A stretch of 64,000 bases of DNA, taken from Gillisella vitis (lineage in GTDB: Bacteria; Pseudomonadota; Alphaproteobacteria; Rhizobiales; Rhizobiaceae). The notes below the pieces were generated by a model. The model did no database searches, was not told the origin of the DNA, and was given only the letters and a program-made list of their open reading frames with translations. Shown here piece after piece: positions 53,344 through 62,454 of this stretch. The stretch spans positions 124,001-188,000 of the forward strand of contig NZ_LMVL02000002.1 of the NCBI RefSeq assembly GCF_001541345.2. Reading direction: 5' to 3'. The translations under genes and the position numbers were made by a program. Within the stretch, counting starts at the first letter, position 1, and the number at the start of each line of letters is the position of its first letter.

Positions 53344-53361
53344 ATGTCATGAAACTGACAT
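53344..53361 (+). promoter_or_regulatory. Pho box upstream of phnC
   Basis: ATGTCAT (53344-53350), 4-bp spacer GAAA, CTGACAT (53355-53361). The tandem 7-bp repeat at 11-bp period fits PhoB binding sites. It lies 64 bp before the phnC start, giving the phosphonate transporter and phnM/N their own phosphate-starvation promoter. Confidence 0.75.
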
Positions 53362-53424
53362 GGCCGCTTCACCGACCTGAACTATAGCTCGCTCTGGATT
53401 TGGACATGACATCGGAACAAGCGC

Positions 53425-54264
53425 ATGAATTTCGAACTGACCGAGGTGACGCGGCGTTTTGGCAAGAAGATTGCCGTGGAGGCCGTGACCCTGTCTATTC
53501 CGCATGGGCAGATGGTCGGCATTATCGGTCGTTCGGGTGCGGGAAAGTCCACTTTGCTGCGAATGATCAACCGCTTGGCCGATCCGACATCCGGGTCGAT
53601 GCGGTTCGGCGATCAGGACGTGACGCGCCTAAAGGGATCGGCTTTGCGCAGCTGGCAGCGCGATTGCGCGATGATTTTCCAGCAGTTCAACCTGGTTCCG
53701 CGTCTGGATGTTCTCACCAATGTCATGCTGGGGCGTCTCAACCACCGTTCCACGTCGCTGAGCATCCTCAATATTTTTACGCGCGAAGAGCGGATCATGG
53801 CGATTGCGGCTTTGGAGCGGCTGGGCATCGAGCAGACGGCCCTGCAGCCGGCTGGCACGCTGTCCGGTGGTCAGCAGCAGCGGGTGGCCATTGCCCGTGC
53901 GCTGATGCAGGCGCCGAAAATGCTGCTGGCCGACGAGCCGATCGCCTCGCTCGATCCGCTGAACGCCAAGATCGTCATGGATGCGCTGCGCGACATCAAC
54001 GAGCGCGAAGGTATCACCGTGATCACCAATCTGCACACGCTGGATACGGCGCGGGCCTATTGCGAGCGGATCATCGGCATGGCGGCGGGCAAGGTGGTGT
54101 TCGACGGTCCGCCGGATGCCCTGACGGCACAGGCGGTGCAGGCGATCTATGGCAATGGCCAGGATGGCAACGGCATTGACGAGAGCATGACATCGACCGC
54201 GATCCGCCTGCCGAAGCCGGAGGTTGCCCTGTCTGTGCCGATGGTGGCGGCCACGGCAAGCTGA
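53425..54264 (+). CDS. phnC: PhnC, phosphonate ABC transporter ATPase
   Basis: 279 residues. Walker [12 protein letters not shown] near 36-46, [20 protein letters not shown] (the PhnC-specific segment) near 90-110, signature [15 protein letters not shown] near 150-164, Walker [12 protein letters not shown] near 171-181. First gene of phnCDE1E2, behind a Pho box. Confidence 0.95.
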   Translation: MNFELTEVTRRFGKKIAVEAVTLSIPHGQMVGIIGRSGAGKSTLLRMINRLADPTSGSMRFGDQDVTRLKGSALRSWQRDCAMIFQQFNLVPRLDVLTNVMLGRLNHRSTSLSILNIFTREERIMAIAALERLGIEQTALQPAGTLSGGQQQRVAIARALMQAPKMLLADEPIASLDPLNAKIVMDALRDINEREGITVITNLHTLDTARAYCERIIGMAAGKVVFDGPPDALTAQAVQAIYGNGQDGNGIDESMTSTAIRLPKPEVALSVPMVAATAS

Positions 54265-54419
54265 GCCAGCAATTCGTGACCTGAAAAATAGCATTTCTAT
54301 CGTGGCATCCAGCCCGATGGCAGCGCCTTCGCTTGCCCGCGTCAAAGGCACCTTTCTTACGTTCAAGAGACAGATCCGGTCCATCGGGAAAACCAGACCG
54401 GAAAACCAGGAGAGAGACC

Positions 54420-55328
54420 ATGTTGAAGAAAATTCTGCTTGCCTCCGTGACGCTTCTGTCGCTGGCCGGCGTGGCTGCTGCCGAAGACCTGAAGGAATTC
54501 CGCATCGGCATTCTCGGCGGCGAGAACGAAGCTGACCGGTTGCGCAATTACAACTGCCTGTCCGATCACCTGAAGAAGGAATTCGGCTTCACCAAGGTCT
54601 CGCTGTTCCCGGCGTCGGATTATGACGGCGTTATCCAGGGTCTTCTGGGCGGCACGCTCGATTATGCCGAGCTTGGCGCTTCCGGCTATGCCAAGGCCTA
54701 TTTGGCCAACCCGAAGGCCGTCGAGCCGATCCTGACCACGGTACAGACCGACGGCTCGATGGGCTATTACTCGATCATGGTGGCCCGCAAGGATAGCGGC
54801 ATGACCAAAGTCACCGACATCAAGGGCAAGAAGCTCGGCTTTGCCGATCCTGACAGCACGTCTGGCTACCTGATCCCGACCGTGACCCTGCCCGACGCGC
54901 TTGGCGGCAAGCCGGTCAAGGAATATGTCGGTTCCACTGGTTTTGGCGGCGGCCATGAAAACCTGGTTCTCGAAGTGCTGAAGGGCACCTTCGATGCTGG
55001 CACCACGTTCGGCTCCGGCGTTGGTAATTTCAAGGACGGCTACACGTCAGGCAACCTGCGCAAGATGGTCGACAAGGGCGTCCTCAACATGGACGACCTG
55101 GTGGAACTGTGGAAGTCGCCGCTGATCCCGAACGGCCCGATCGTCATCCGCTCCTCGATGAACGACGACATGAAGACCAAGGTCAAGGCCTTCATGATGG
55201 ACCTGCCGAAGACCGATGCCGCCTGCTTCTCCGCCATCGAAGGCGGCGATTTCAAGGGCTTTGCGGCTGTGAATGTCGATTTCTACAAGCCGGTCATCGA
55301 CGCCCGCAAGGCAACCATCGGGGGCTGA
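54420..55328 (+). CDS. phnD: PhnD, phosphonate-binding periplasmic protein
   Basis: 302 residues from ATG at 54420 (CAGGAGAGAGACC upstream). A signal peptide ends at AAA-ED near residue 21. FRIGILGGENEADRLRNYNCL, YDGVIQGLLGGTLDYAELGASGYAKAY, GKKLGFADPDSTSGYLIPT and ELWKSPLIPNGPIVIRSSM are typical of PhnD. Delivers phosphonates to PhnE1E2. Confidence 0.96.
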   Translation: MLKKILLASVTLLSLAGVAAAEDLKEFRIGILGGENEADRLRNYNCLSDHLKKEFGFTKVSLFPASDYDGVIQGLLGGTLDYAELGASGYAKAYLANPKAVEPILTTVQTDGSMGYYSIMVARKDSGMTKVTDIKGKKLGFADPDSTSGYLIPTVTLPDALGGKPVKEYVGSTGFGGGHENLVLEVLKGTFDAGTTFGSGVGNFKDGYTSGNLRKMVDKGVLNMDDLVELWKSPLIPNGPIVIRSSMNDDMKTKVKAFMMDLPKTDAACFSAIEGGDFKGFAAVNVDFYKPVIDARKATIGG

Positions 55329-55404
55329 TCGCAGCCTGAGATATCAAAGCCGCCGGGATAAACGACCGGCGGCTTACCCATTTGTCCATTTTGGAAAGTG
55401 CCAG

Positions 55405-56367
55405 ATGAGCCATACCGCCAGATTGTCCTTGCTGAGCGAGCAGGGGCGCGTGATCGAAAGCCACTGGAACGCCCTGGCGCAAACCCGCCGCCTCTATACG
55501 CTGATCGGTCTTGCCGTGTTGTTTCTGGCGTTGGCAGGATCGCTGTGGTTTGCCAATGATACCAATTCGGGCAAGTTCTTCGACCGTCTGCCGCATCTGT
55601 TCGATTTCGTCGAAACGCTTATCCCCCGCGATGGCAATGAGATCTGGCGGGCGATGTTCGACCTGCCGTCGCCCTATGACGATGGTAGCCTGAAATACAA
55701 TTATCCGGAAGGGCGCTTCTACCTCACCCAGACGCTTTATATCCCGGAATATTTCTACAAGATGATCGAGACGCTGAATATCGCGCTGGTCTCGACCCTG
55801 CTGGGTGGCATGTTGGGCTTTTGTTTTTCCTTCATGGCGGCCCGCAACATGATGCCAAACCGGTTCATCCGCTGGCCAGTGCGCCGTTTTATGGAGTTGC
55901 TGCGGGCCTTTCCGGAAGTGGTGCTGGCCGGGTTTTTCCTCGCCATTCTCTCCATCGGCCCGATCCCGGCGATGATTGCGGTTTCGGTCCACACGGTCGG
56001 CGCACTCGGCAAGCTGTTTTTCGAAGTGGTGGAAAATGCGGATATGAAACCGGACGAGGGCCTGCGTGCTGTCGGCGGCAATTGGCTGGAGCGGCTATGG
56101 TTCGGCATGGTGCCGCAGGTCATGCCGAATTTCATCAGTTACGCCCTGTTGCGCCTGGAAATCAATGTGCGCGCGTCAACGATTATCGGCGCTGTCGGCG
56201 GCGGCGGCATTGGCGAACCCTTGCGCCTGTCGATCAGCCAGGGGCATGCGGCAAAAACCGTTGCCATCATCATCCTGCTTCTGACGACGGTGATCGCCGT
56301 CGACCAGTTTTCGGCTTGGTTGCGCCGCAAACTCGTCGGTGAGCAAGCCTTCCATGCTGTCTCCTGA
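55405..56367 (+). CDS. phnE: PhnE1, phosphonate ABC transporter permease
   Basis: 320 residues from ATG at 55405. One N-terminal membrane helix (about 35-55), then a periplasmic stretch and five helices; EAA-like loop DEGLRAVGGNWLERLWFGMVPQVMPNFISYALLRLEINVRASTIIGAVGGGGIGEPL near 225-280. Pairs with the second permease. Confidence 0.94.
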   Translation: MSHTARLSLLSEQGRVIESHWNALAQTRRLYTLIGLAVLFLALAGSLWFANDTNSGKFFDRLPHLFDFVETLIPRDGNEIWRAMFDLPSPYDDGSLKYNYPEGRFYLTQTLYIPEYFYKMIETLNIALVSTLLGGMLGFCFSFMAARNMMPNRFIRWPVRRFMELLRAFPEVVLAGFFLAILSIGPIPAMIAVSVHTVGALGKLFFEVVENADMKPDEGLRAVGGNWLERLWFGMVPQVMPNFISYALLRLEINVRASTIIGAVGGGGIGEPLRLSISQGHAAKTVAIIILLLTTVIAVDQFSAWLRRKLVGEQAFHAVS

Positions 56368-56376
56368 GGTCCGGCC

Positions 56377-57870
56377 ATGACACATCTCGACACCACCCAA
56401 ATGGACATGATCGCCGCCCGTCATCCGGAGATCTTCCGCCGAAGCTTTTGGCAGCGCTACCGCGTGCCGCTGACCATTGTCCTGCTTGCGCTGTATTTCA
56501 CCTTTTCCTGGTGGTTCTTTGCGGTTGGCAAAGTGGTCTCCACCGCCAGCTGGGGCATTGCCGGCAACTATCTGGCTGATTGGGTTTCCTATGAGATCCG
56601 GCCCGAAATCAATATCGCGCCCGATGGCGCGATCTCCATCGCCTATTCGCGCTTTGACCCGATTGGTCCCAACCCCAAACCGGATTGGCTGGTGACCAAG
56701 AAAGAGATGATGACGCGCACGAGTACTGCTGCCGATGTGCCAGTGGCACCCACGCCAAAAGCCTCGAGCTTTAACTTCATGGGGGCAGCCCCACAACAGG
56801 CGCCGGTCGCGGCGCAAGCTGCACCTGTTACGCGCCAGGAAGAGGTGATCCGAGAGGCCGATGTCAATCTCGGCCCCAGCGCCTCGCTGCTGGTCAACCC
56901 CGAAAGCGTGGTGCTGAACCGGGGCGGTGAGCGCGTCACACTGATGCTTGACCGCAAGGCTGGCACCGTGCTTGCCGATGGCACCCTGCCAGCCTGGGTC
57001 GAACAGCGCGAACATGGCGGCAGGGTCATGGCCTATTTCGGCCTTCAGGGCTGGGCGGATATCAGCGCCGACCGGGTCAGGGTGCGCAACCGGTTTTTCG
57101 GCTGGGCCAATTTCCTGTTCGATACCAATTCCGCATTTTTTGGCAGGTCCGCAACCGAAGTGGTCAGCCTGATCGCCACCGGCGCAAGGCTCGATCCCGA
57201 CCGGTCCAACCTGTCACTGGCCTGGAACGACATTCTCTACAATCCGTCCTGGCAGCATCTGGATGTCTGGACCAAGCTGGCGCAGACGCTGGTCATGGCC
57301 TTTGTCGGTACGGTGTTTGCATCGCTGGTCGCCTTTCCGCTGTCCTTCATCGCGGCGCGCAACATTACCCGCAACCGTCCGGTCAACCAGCTCACCAAAC
57401 GGTTCTTCGATTTCCTGCGCTCCGTGGATATGCTGATTTGGGCGTTGTTTTTCACCCGCGCCTTTGGGCCGGGGCCGCTGGCCGGGATTTCGGCGATTTT
57501 CTTCACCGACACGGGCACGCTCGGTAAGCTCTATTCCGAAGCGCTTGAAAATATCGATGACAAGCAGCGCGAAGGGGTGAAATCGGTTGGCGCTTCGCCG
57601 CTCGCCGTGCAGCGCTTCGGTGTATTGCCGCAGGTTTTGCCGGTCTTTGCATCGCAGGCTTTGTATTTCTGGGAATCCAACACCCGTTCTGCCACCATTA
57701 TCGGCGCGGTCGGGGCGGGTGGCATTGGCCTGAAGCTTTGGGAAGCGATGCGCACCAACCAGAATTGGGAAAATGTCTGCTATATGGTTCTGTTGATATT
57801 GATGGTGGTGTTTATCTTCGATGCCGTGTCCAACCTGCTGCGCTCAAAACTGATCGGCGCGCAAAAATGA
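56377..57870 (+). CDS. phnE: PhnE2, phosphonate ABC transporter permease with long periplasmic insert
   Basis: 497 residues, about 200 more than a plain PhnE. The first helix (about 30-55) is followed by a periplasmic insert of roughly 230 residues with a Pro/Ala linker (ADVPVAPTPKASS) and a beta-rich section; the permease core begins near 300, with EGVKSVGASPLAVQRFGVLPQVLPVFASQALYFWESNTRSATIIGAVGAGGIGLKL near 390-445. Not a fusion to a known domain that I recognise. Confidence 0.93.
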   Translation: MTHLDTTQMDMIAARHPEIFRRSFWQRYRVPLTIVLLALYFTFSWWFFAVGKVVSTASWGIAGNYLADWVSYEIRPEINIAPDGAISIAYSRFDPIGPNPKPDWLVTKKEMMTRTSTAADVPVAPTPKASSFNFMGAAPQQAPVAAQAAPVTRQEEVIREADVNLGPSASLLVNPESVVLNRGGERVTLMLDRKAGTVLADGTLPAWVEQREHGGRVMAYFGLQGWADISADRVRVRNRFFGWANFLFDTNSAFFGRSATEVVSLIATGARLDPDRSNLSLAWNDILYNPSWQHLDVWTKLAQTLVMAFVGTVFASLVAFPLSFIAARNITRNRPVNQLTKRFFDFLRSVDMLIWALFFTRAFGPGPLAGISAIFFTDTGTLGKLYSEALENIDDKQREGVKSVGASPLAVQRFGVLPQVLPVFASQALYFWESNTRSATIIGAVGAGGIGLKLWEAMRTNQNWENVCYMVLLILMVVFIFDAVSNLLRSKLIGAQK

Positions 57871-57982
57871 TCCTCCTCTGGTGCAGTTTCGGCATCGCCG
57901 CCTGCCAGACAAAGCTTGCTTCCACCGCTTGAGAAGGGTCAGATACGGCCTCTTCCAAGCTGATTCCCGCGATAGGATTGCC

Positions 57983-58684
57983 GTGCGTTACGCCCTTTAT
58001 TTTACACCGCCCAAAGACGATCCCTTGTCCCTTGCCGCCGCGCGCTGGCTTGGCCGTGATGCCTTCACCGGCGAGGATCTTGACCGCCAGCCGGTGGAAG
58101 GGTTTTCAGACGATGAGATCACCGCCCTGACCGCCGATCCCCGTCGCTATGGCTTTCATGCCACGCTGAAAGCACCGTTTTCGTTGAAGGAAGGCGAGAG
58201 CGAAGCAGCGCTGCTGGAGATGTTTTCGCGGTTTTGCAAGGCGACGCCCGCCTTTGAGATCCCGAAAGTCGTGGTCAATCAACTCGGGCCGTTCTTTGCC
58301 GTGGTTCCCGATTCGGCCCATCAACCCTTGCAGGATTTTGCCGCTTCGGTCGTTGAGGCTTTCGAGCCGTTTCGCGCGCCCTTGAGCGAGGCCGATATTA
58401 TCAGGCGCAAGCCGGAAAAGCTGTCTGAGCGCAAGCGCGCCCTGCTGGACACCTGGGGCTATCCCTACGTCATGGAGGAATTCCGGTTTCACATGACCCT
58501 GACCGGACCTGTTGATGCCGAGCGCGGCGATGCGATGCGCGCTGTGCTGGAGAGCAGGTTTGCTGATTTTACCAACCGGGCGCTGCCGATTGGCGGGCTT
58601 GGCCTGTTTGTTGAGCCGAGCCGCAATGCGCCCTTTACCGTTCACCGCTGGTTGCCCCTTGCCGGGCCTGAAGGAAGTCTGTGA
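57983..58684 (+). CDS. DUF1045 / 2H-phosphoesterase-like phn operon protein
   Basis: 233 residues from GTG at 57983 (AGGA upstream). Two HxTL motifs, FHATLKAPF near 54-62 and FHMTLTGPV near 170-178, mark the 2H phosphoesterase fold, which hydrolyses cyclic phosphates or RNA termini. This family (TIGR03223) occurs in phn operons of alphaproteobacteria. With no phnP in the cluster it may open the 5-phosphoribosyl 1,2-cyclic phosphate made by PhnJ; that assignment is inference. Coupled to phnM by TGATG. Confidence 0.87.
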   Translation: MRYALYFTPPKDDPLSLAAARWLGRDAFTGEDLDRQPVEGFSDDEITALTADPRRYGFHATLKAPFSLKEGESEAALLEMFSRFCKATPAFEIPKVVVNQLGPFFAVVPDSAHQPLQDFAASVVEAFEPFRAPLSEADIIRRKPEKLSERKRALLDTWGYPYVMEEFRFHMTLTGPVDAERGDAMRAVLESRFADFTNRALPIGGLGLFVEPSRNAPFTVHRWLPLAGPEGSL

Positions 58685-59835
58685 TGTCGAATGAAACCGT
58701 GCTGTCCAATGCGACTGTGGTGCTGGAAAGTGGGCTGCTTCTGAAGGGCGCCGTGGTCATTCGTGATGGGTTGATTGCTGAAATTTCGGAAGGCAACAGC
58801 CGCGTCGGCGAGGATTTCGGCGGTGATTATCTGATCCCCGGGCTGGTCGAGCTGCACACCGATCATCTGGAATCGCATTATTCGCCACGCCCCGGCGTGC
58901 GCTGGAACAAGACGGCGGCCATTCAGGCCCATGATGCGCAGGTCGTCACCTCAGGCATTACCACCGTGTTCGATTGTCTGCGGATGGGGTCGGACGAGGA
59001 TGGCGGGTTTGAGAAGGGTGAAATGCGCGATATGGCCGATGCCATTCAAGCCGCCGAAAAGGATGACCGTCTCCGCGCCGAGCATCTGCTGCATCTGCGG
59101 TGTGAAGTCGCATCCGACAATGTTCTCGACCATTTCGCCGATTTCGCGCAAGACCCGCATGTGCGGCTGGTATCGCTGATGGACCATTCCCCGGGCCAGC
59201 GCCAGTTCCAGACCATGGACCAGTACACGCTCTATTATAAAACGAAGAAGGGCTTGAGCGAGGAGGCTTTCGCCCGCTTCGTCGAAAAGCGGTTAGAGGC
59301 ATCGGCGGCCTATTCTTCCCAGCACCGCGATACGCTGGCCCGCATCTGCGCCGAGCGCGGCATTACTGTTGCCAGCCATGACGATGCAACCTTGGCTCAT
59401 GTGGAAGAGGCCAAGGGCCATGGTGTGCGTCTGGCCGAGTTTCCGACCAGTCTTGAAGCCGCCGATGCCTCGCACCAGGCGGGGATGAGCGTGCTGATGG
59501 GCGCGCCGAACGTGGTGCGCGGTGGCTCCCATTCCGGCAATATTGCCGCCACTGATCTGGCCGAGCGCGGTGTGCTCGACGTGCTGTCATCCGACTATAT
59601 CCCCCTCAGCCTGCTGCACGCGCCTTTCGTGCTCGCCCATCGCTATGAGGCGATCAGCCTGCCGCAGGCGCTGGCCATGGTGACCTCGACACCGGCCCGC
59701 ACCGTCGGGCTGGAAGACCGGGGCCGGATTGCCCCTGGCCTGCGCGCCGATCTGGTGCGGGTGCGCTACAGCGAAAATCACGGTGGCGTGCCTGTGGTGC
59801 GCTCCGTCTGGCGCCAGGGCAGAAGGGTTGCGTGA
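58684..59835 (+). CDS. phnM: PhnM, ribose 1-methylphosphonate 5-triphosphate diphosphatase
   Basis: 383-residue amidohydrolase removing pyrophosphate from the triphosphate intermediate ahead of PhnJ. Metal motif ELHTDHLESHYSPR near 55-68, MDHSPGQRQF near 167-176, ASHDDATLAHV near 231-241, and VVRGGSHSGN with DVLSSDYIPLSLL near 278-309. Start ATG at 58684 overlaps the previous stop. Full length. Confidence 0.96.
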   Translation: MSNETVLSNATVVLESGLLLKGAVVIRDGLIAEISEGNSRVGEDFGGDYLIPGLVELHTDHLESHYSPRPGVRWNKTAAIQAHDAQVVTSGITTVFDCLRMGSDEDGGFEKGEMRDMADAIQAAEKDDRLRAEHLLHLRCEVASDNVLDHFADFAQDPHVRLVSLMDHSPGQRQFQTMDQYTLYYKTKKGLSEEAFARFVEKRLEASAAYSSQHRDTLARICAERGITVASHDDATLAHVEEAKGHGVRLAEFPTSLEAADASHQAGMSVLMGAPNVVRGGSHSGNIAATDLAERGVLDVLSSDYIPLSLLHAPFVLAHRYEAISLPQALAMVTSTPARTVGLEDRGRIAPGLRADLVRVRYSENHGGVPVVRSVWRQGRRVA

Positions 59836-60458
59836 TGGTGCCGCGTTCCGCCATGCCTGATAACATGCCTGATCATCCGGGCGACAAGGCTGAAGATAAG
59901 GGCCGGATGATTGTCGTGGTCGGCCCAAGCGGAGCGGGCAAGGATAGTCTGATTGCCTATGCCAAGCGGTATTTTACCGAACAGACTGACGCTGAGCGCT
60001 GCCCTGTGCATTTCGTCCAGCGGGTCATCACAAGGGCCGCCGATGCGGGCGGGGAGGATCATCGCCCGGCCAGTCCTTCCGAGTTCGATGATCTCAAGGC
60101 CGCTGGCCGTTTTGCTGTCGACTGGGATGCGCATGGTCTAAGCTATGGCATTCCTGACGATGTGCATCGCTGGCTATCGAATGGCAGCGTGGTGATCGCC
60201 AACGGCTCACGCTCGGTACTTTCCCGGTTTGCACAGGTCTTTCCGCGAATGCTGGTGGTCAATATCACCGCCCGGCCCGAGGTTCTGGCCGACCGGCTGG
60301 AGGCAAGGGGCAGGGAAAGCCGCGGGGACATCCTGCAACGGTTGCAACGCAGCCCACCGGACATTCGCGGCGACTATCCTGTCGTGACCATCGACAATTC
60401 CGGTGCGCTGGAAGAGGCGGGCAGGCGTTTCATTGAGACGATTGAAGCCGCGCTATAA
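59835..60458 (+). CDS. phnN: PhnN, ribose 1,5-bisphosphokinase
   Basis: 207 residues. P-loop VVVGPSGAGKDSLIAYAK near 28-45; HFVQRVITRAADAGGEDHRPASPSEF near 60-85; VVNITARPEVLADRLEARGRESRGDI near 143-168, as in guanylate-kinase-like PhnN. Phosphorylates ribose 1,5-bisphosphate to PRPP, the end of the pathway. ATG at 59835 overlaps phnM stop; ATG at 59853 would give a shorter form. The first 20 residues are extra compared with the core. Confidence 0.94.
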   Translation: MVPRSAMPDNMPDHPGDKAEDKGRMIVVVGPSGAGKDSLIAYAKRYFTEQTDAERCPVHFVQRVITRAADAGGEDHRPASPSEFDDLKAAGRFAVDWDAHGLSYGIPDDVHRWLSNGSVVIANGSRSVLSRFAQVFPRMLVVNITARPEVLADRLEARGRESRGDILQRLQRSPPDIRGDYPVVTIDNSGALEEAGRRFIETIEAAL

Positions 60459-60662
60459 AATGTGTTAAGCAACTTATCCGCGTTACTGGCGATAAGAGTG
60501 AAGCAGGCAGGATGCCAATGCAAAAGATTGCGGCAACTGTCTTATGCTCTTGAAGATGGATCACCATCGGGAAACGCGGCGCTTATCTTTCTGGAGATAA
60601 GCGATCAGCGGATCATCCGCGCCGCGCGCCTGGGCAATTTCCTTTCACTATGGAGATGCCGC

Positions 60663-61292
60663 ATGACGATGGTTGCAACTTTATTTGCCATAGCATTCGC
60701 TCTGTTGATCGGGGCGGCCAGTCCCGGTCCAAGTTTCCTTTTGGTCAGCCACACATCCATGACCCGTTCCAGAGCAGCCGGTTTGGTGATGGCGCTCGGC
60801 ATGGGGACCGGCGGGTTGATCTTCGCCAGTCTGGCTCTTGTCGGATTGGCTGCCCTGATAACCCAGCTTGCCTGGCTCCATAAGGTTTTGCAGGTCGCGG
60901 GTGGCCTCTACCTCGCTTATATCGCATGGAAACTTTGGCGCGGGGCTGCTCAACCGGTCGATCTGGAACAGACTGCGAGTGCGCCCAAGTCTTTCAGCAG
61001 GATTTATCTCAGTGCCTTTTTGACGCAGATCAGCAATCCCAAAACCGCGATTGTCTATGCCAGTATTTTTGCGGCTTTGCTGCCGCCTCGGCCCGATAGC
61101 CTGTTCTTCATCATGCTGCCAGCCGTGGTCTTTCTGGTGGAAGCGGGCTGGTATGCATTGGTGGCACTGGTATTTTCCGCGCCAATACCCCGGCGCGCTT
61201 ATCTTGCAGCCAGGAAGCCGCTGGATCGCTGCGCGGCTTTGGTTCTGGGTGGGCTTGGCCTTCGCCTTGTGTTCGAGGGCGCGCGACCCTGA
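60663..61292 (+). CDS. LysE/RhtB-family amino acid exporter
   Basis: 209 residues from ATG at 60663 (GGAG upstream). Six membrane segments; family motif IGAASPGPSFLLVSHTSMTRSRAAGLVMALGMGTGG near 14-49, AYIAWKLWRGA near 87-97 and FLTQISNPKTAIVYASIF near 118-135. Exports an amino acid or derivative; substrate not readable. Separate from phnN by 204 bp with its own likely promoter. Confidence 0.92.
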   Translation: MTMVATLFAIAFALLIGAASPGPSFLLVSHTSMTRSRAAGLVMALGMGTGGLIFASLALVGLAALITQLAWLHKVLQVAGGLYLAYIAWKLWRGAAQPVDLEQTASAPKSFSRIYLSAFLTQISNPKTAIVYASIFAALLPPRPDSLFFIMLPAVVFLVEAGWYALVALVFSAPIPRRAYLAARKPLDRCAALVLGGLGLRLVFEGARP

Positions 61293-61298
61293 CACCTT

Positions 61299-62180
61299 TT
61301 ACCGAAGAGGGGTTGCCGCCAGGCTCGTATCCTTTAGGGGCGTTTGGGCAGGTTTCCTGACGGGGTTCTGGGCTGTATCCTTGGACGCCAATTGTTTCCA
61401 GGTATTCTGCTGGTTCAGCATGGTGCGCAGATAGGCAACATTCGCCTCTGCCTGTTCGGGTGAAAGTTCGGCGCGCGCAATCCTGTCGGCCTCGTCGAAG
61501 CGGCCTTGAAGGCCGACGACAAGGGCAAGGTTCTGGCGAACGCGGCTATCGGCGCCGGGTTGCTGAGATGCGCTGCGCAGGTAGGTTTCAGCGGTTTTCA
61601 GATCGCCGCCGAGCAGATAGGACATGCCCATATTCGACAGGATCGAAGGCTCGTTGGGCTGAATCTGCAAGGCCTGCTGATAGGCGGCGCGCGCTTCCTG
61701 GGTGCGGCCAAGCTGGTCGAGAACCGCGCCTTGGGCAGAATAAAGCCGCCAATCGGGCCGATCCGGGGTCTGGGCGCGGCCAATCGTCGTCAATGCCTGT
61801 TCCAGCTGGCCGGCTGCGGCCTGTGCCTTGCCATAGGCAGCAAGCACTTGGCGGTCATTTGGATTGGCGATCACCACCTGCTGCATGACAGACAAAGCCT
61901 GCGGCGCGCGACCGCCCATCTGCAACAAGTTGGCGTAGGCTACGCCAACCTGGGCGTTCTTGCGATTTTTCTCATAGGCCCGGCCCATGCTATCGGTGGC
62001 CATGGCGATTTCGCCAGGCGTCATCTGATCAACGGGCTTGGTCATGCTCGGGATAGAGCCGGTCGACATTTTGTCGGTATTGGAGGTGGTGGCGCAGCCT
62101 GTTAGCGCCAGCGCCAGAGCAAACACCGAAAGAGCCGGCAGTGCCCCGCAAATCTGAATGGATGAACGCCAAACAGCCAT
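61299..62180 (-). CDS. TadD-like tetratricopeptide lipoprotein
   Basis: 293 residues. A signal peptide with lipobox LTGC (Cys near 29), then STGSIPSM, a linker also present in CpaD of this window, and TPR repeats covering about 60-230: YANLLQMGGRAPQALSVMQQVVIANPNDRQVLAAYGKAQAAAGQLEQAL, SAQGAVLDQLGRTQEARAAYQQALQIQPNEPSIL. TadD proteins serve Tad pilus assembly, so it may belong with the Flp locus at the other end of the window. Converges on the LysE-type gene. Confidence 0.85.
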   Translation of the reverse strand: MAVWRSSIQICGALPALSVFALALALTGCATTSNTDKMSTGSIPSMTKPVDQMTPGEIAMATDSMGRAYEKNRKNAQVGVAYANLLQMGGRAPQALSVMQQVVIANPNDRQVLAAYGKAQAAAGQLEQALTTIGRAQTPDRPDWRLYSAQGAVLDQLGRTQEARAAYQQALQIQPNEPSILSNMGMSYLLGGDLKTAETYLRSASQQPGADSRVRQNLALVVGLQGRFDEADRIARAELSPEQAEANVAYLRTMLNQQNTWKQLASKDTAQNPVRKPAQTPLKDTSLAATPLR

Positions 62181-62454
62181 CACTCTATCCCCATACCCCT
62201 GAATTCACAGGCGGACGAATCACCGTCATCGATCCTGCAACCATAGAAAAGCAATAATCTGTTAACCCTAATGGAGTGTTAAAATGCCTCTGGTCTGCGC
62301 GACCATTCGGCGTTTGACATTCAAGTCAGCCGCATATGTGCGGGAAAAATCGGACCGGGTCCTCTCGACAGAGAAAACTGCCGCGAAGGAACTGATTCTA
62401 AGGAATTTTGCGGTAAAGCTGACCTTGAAGTGATGGAACAGCAAAAGGGCAATC

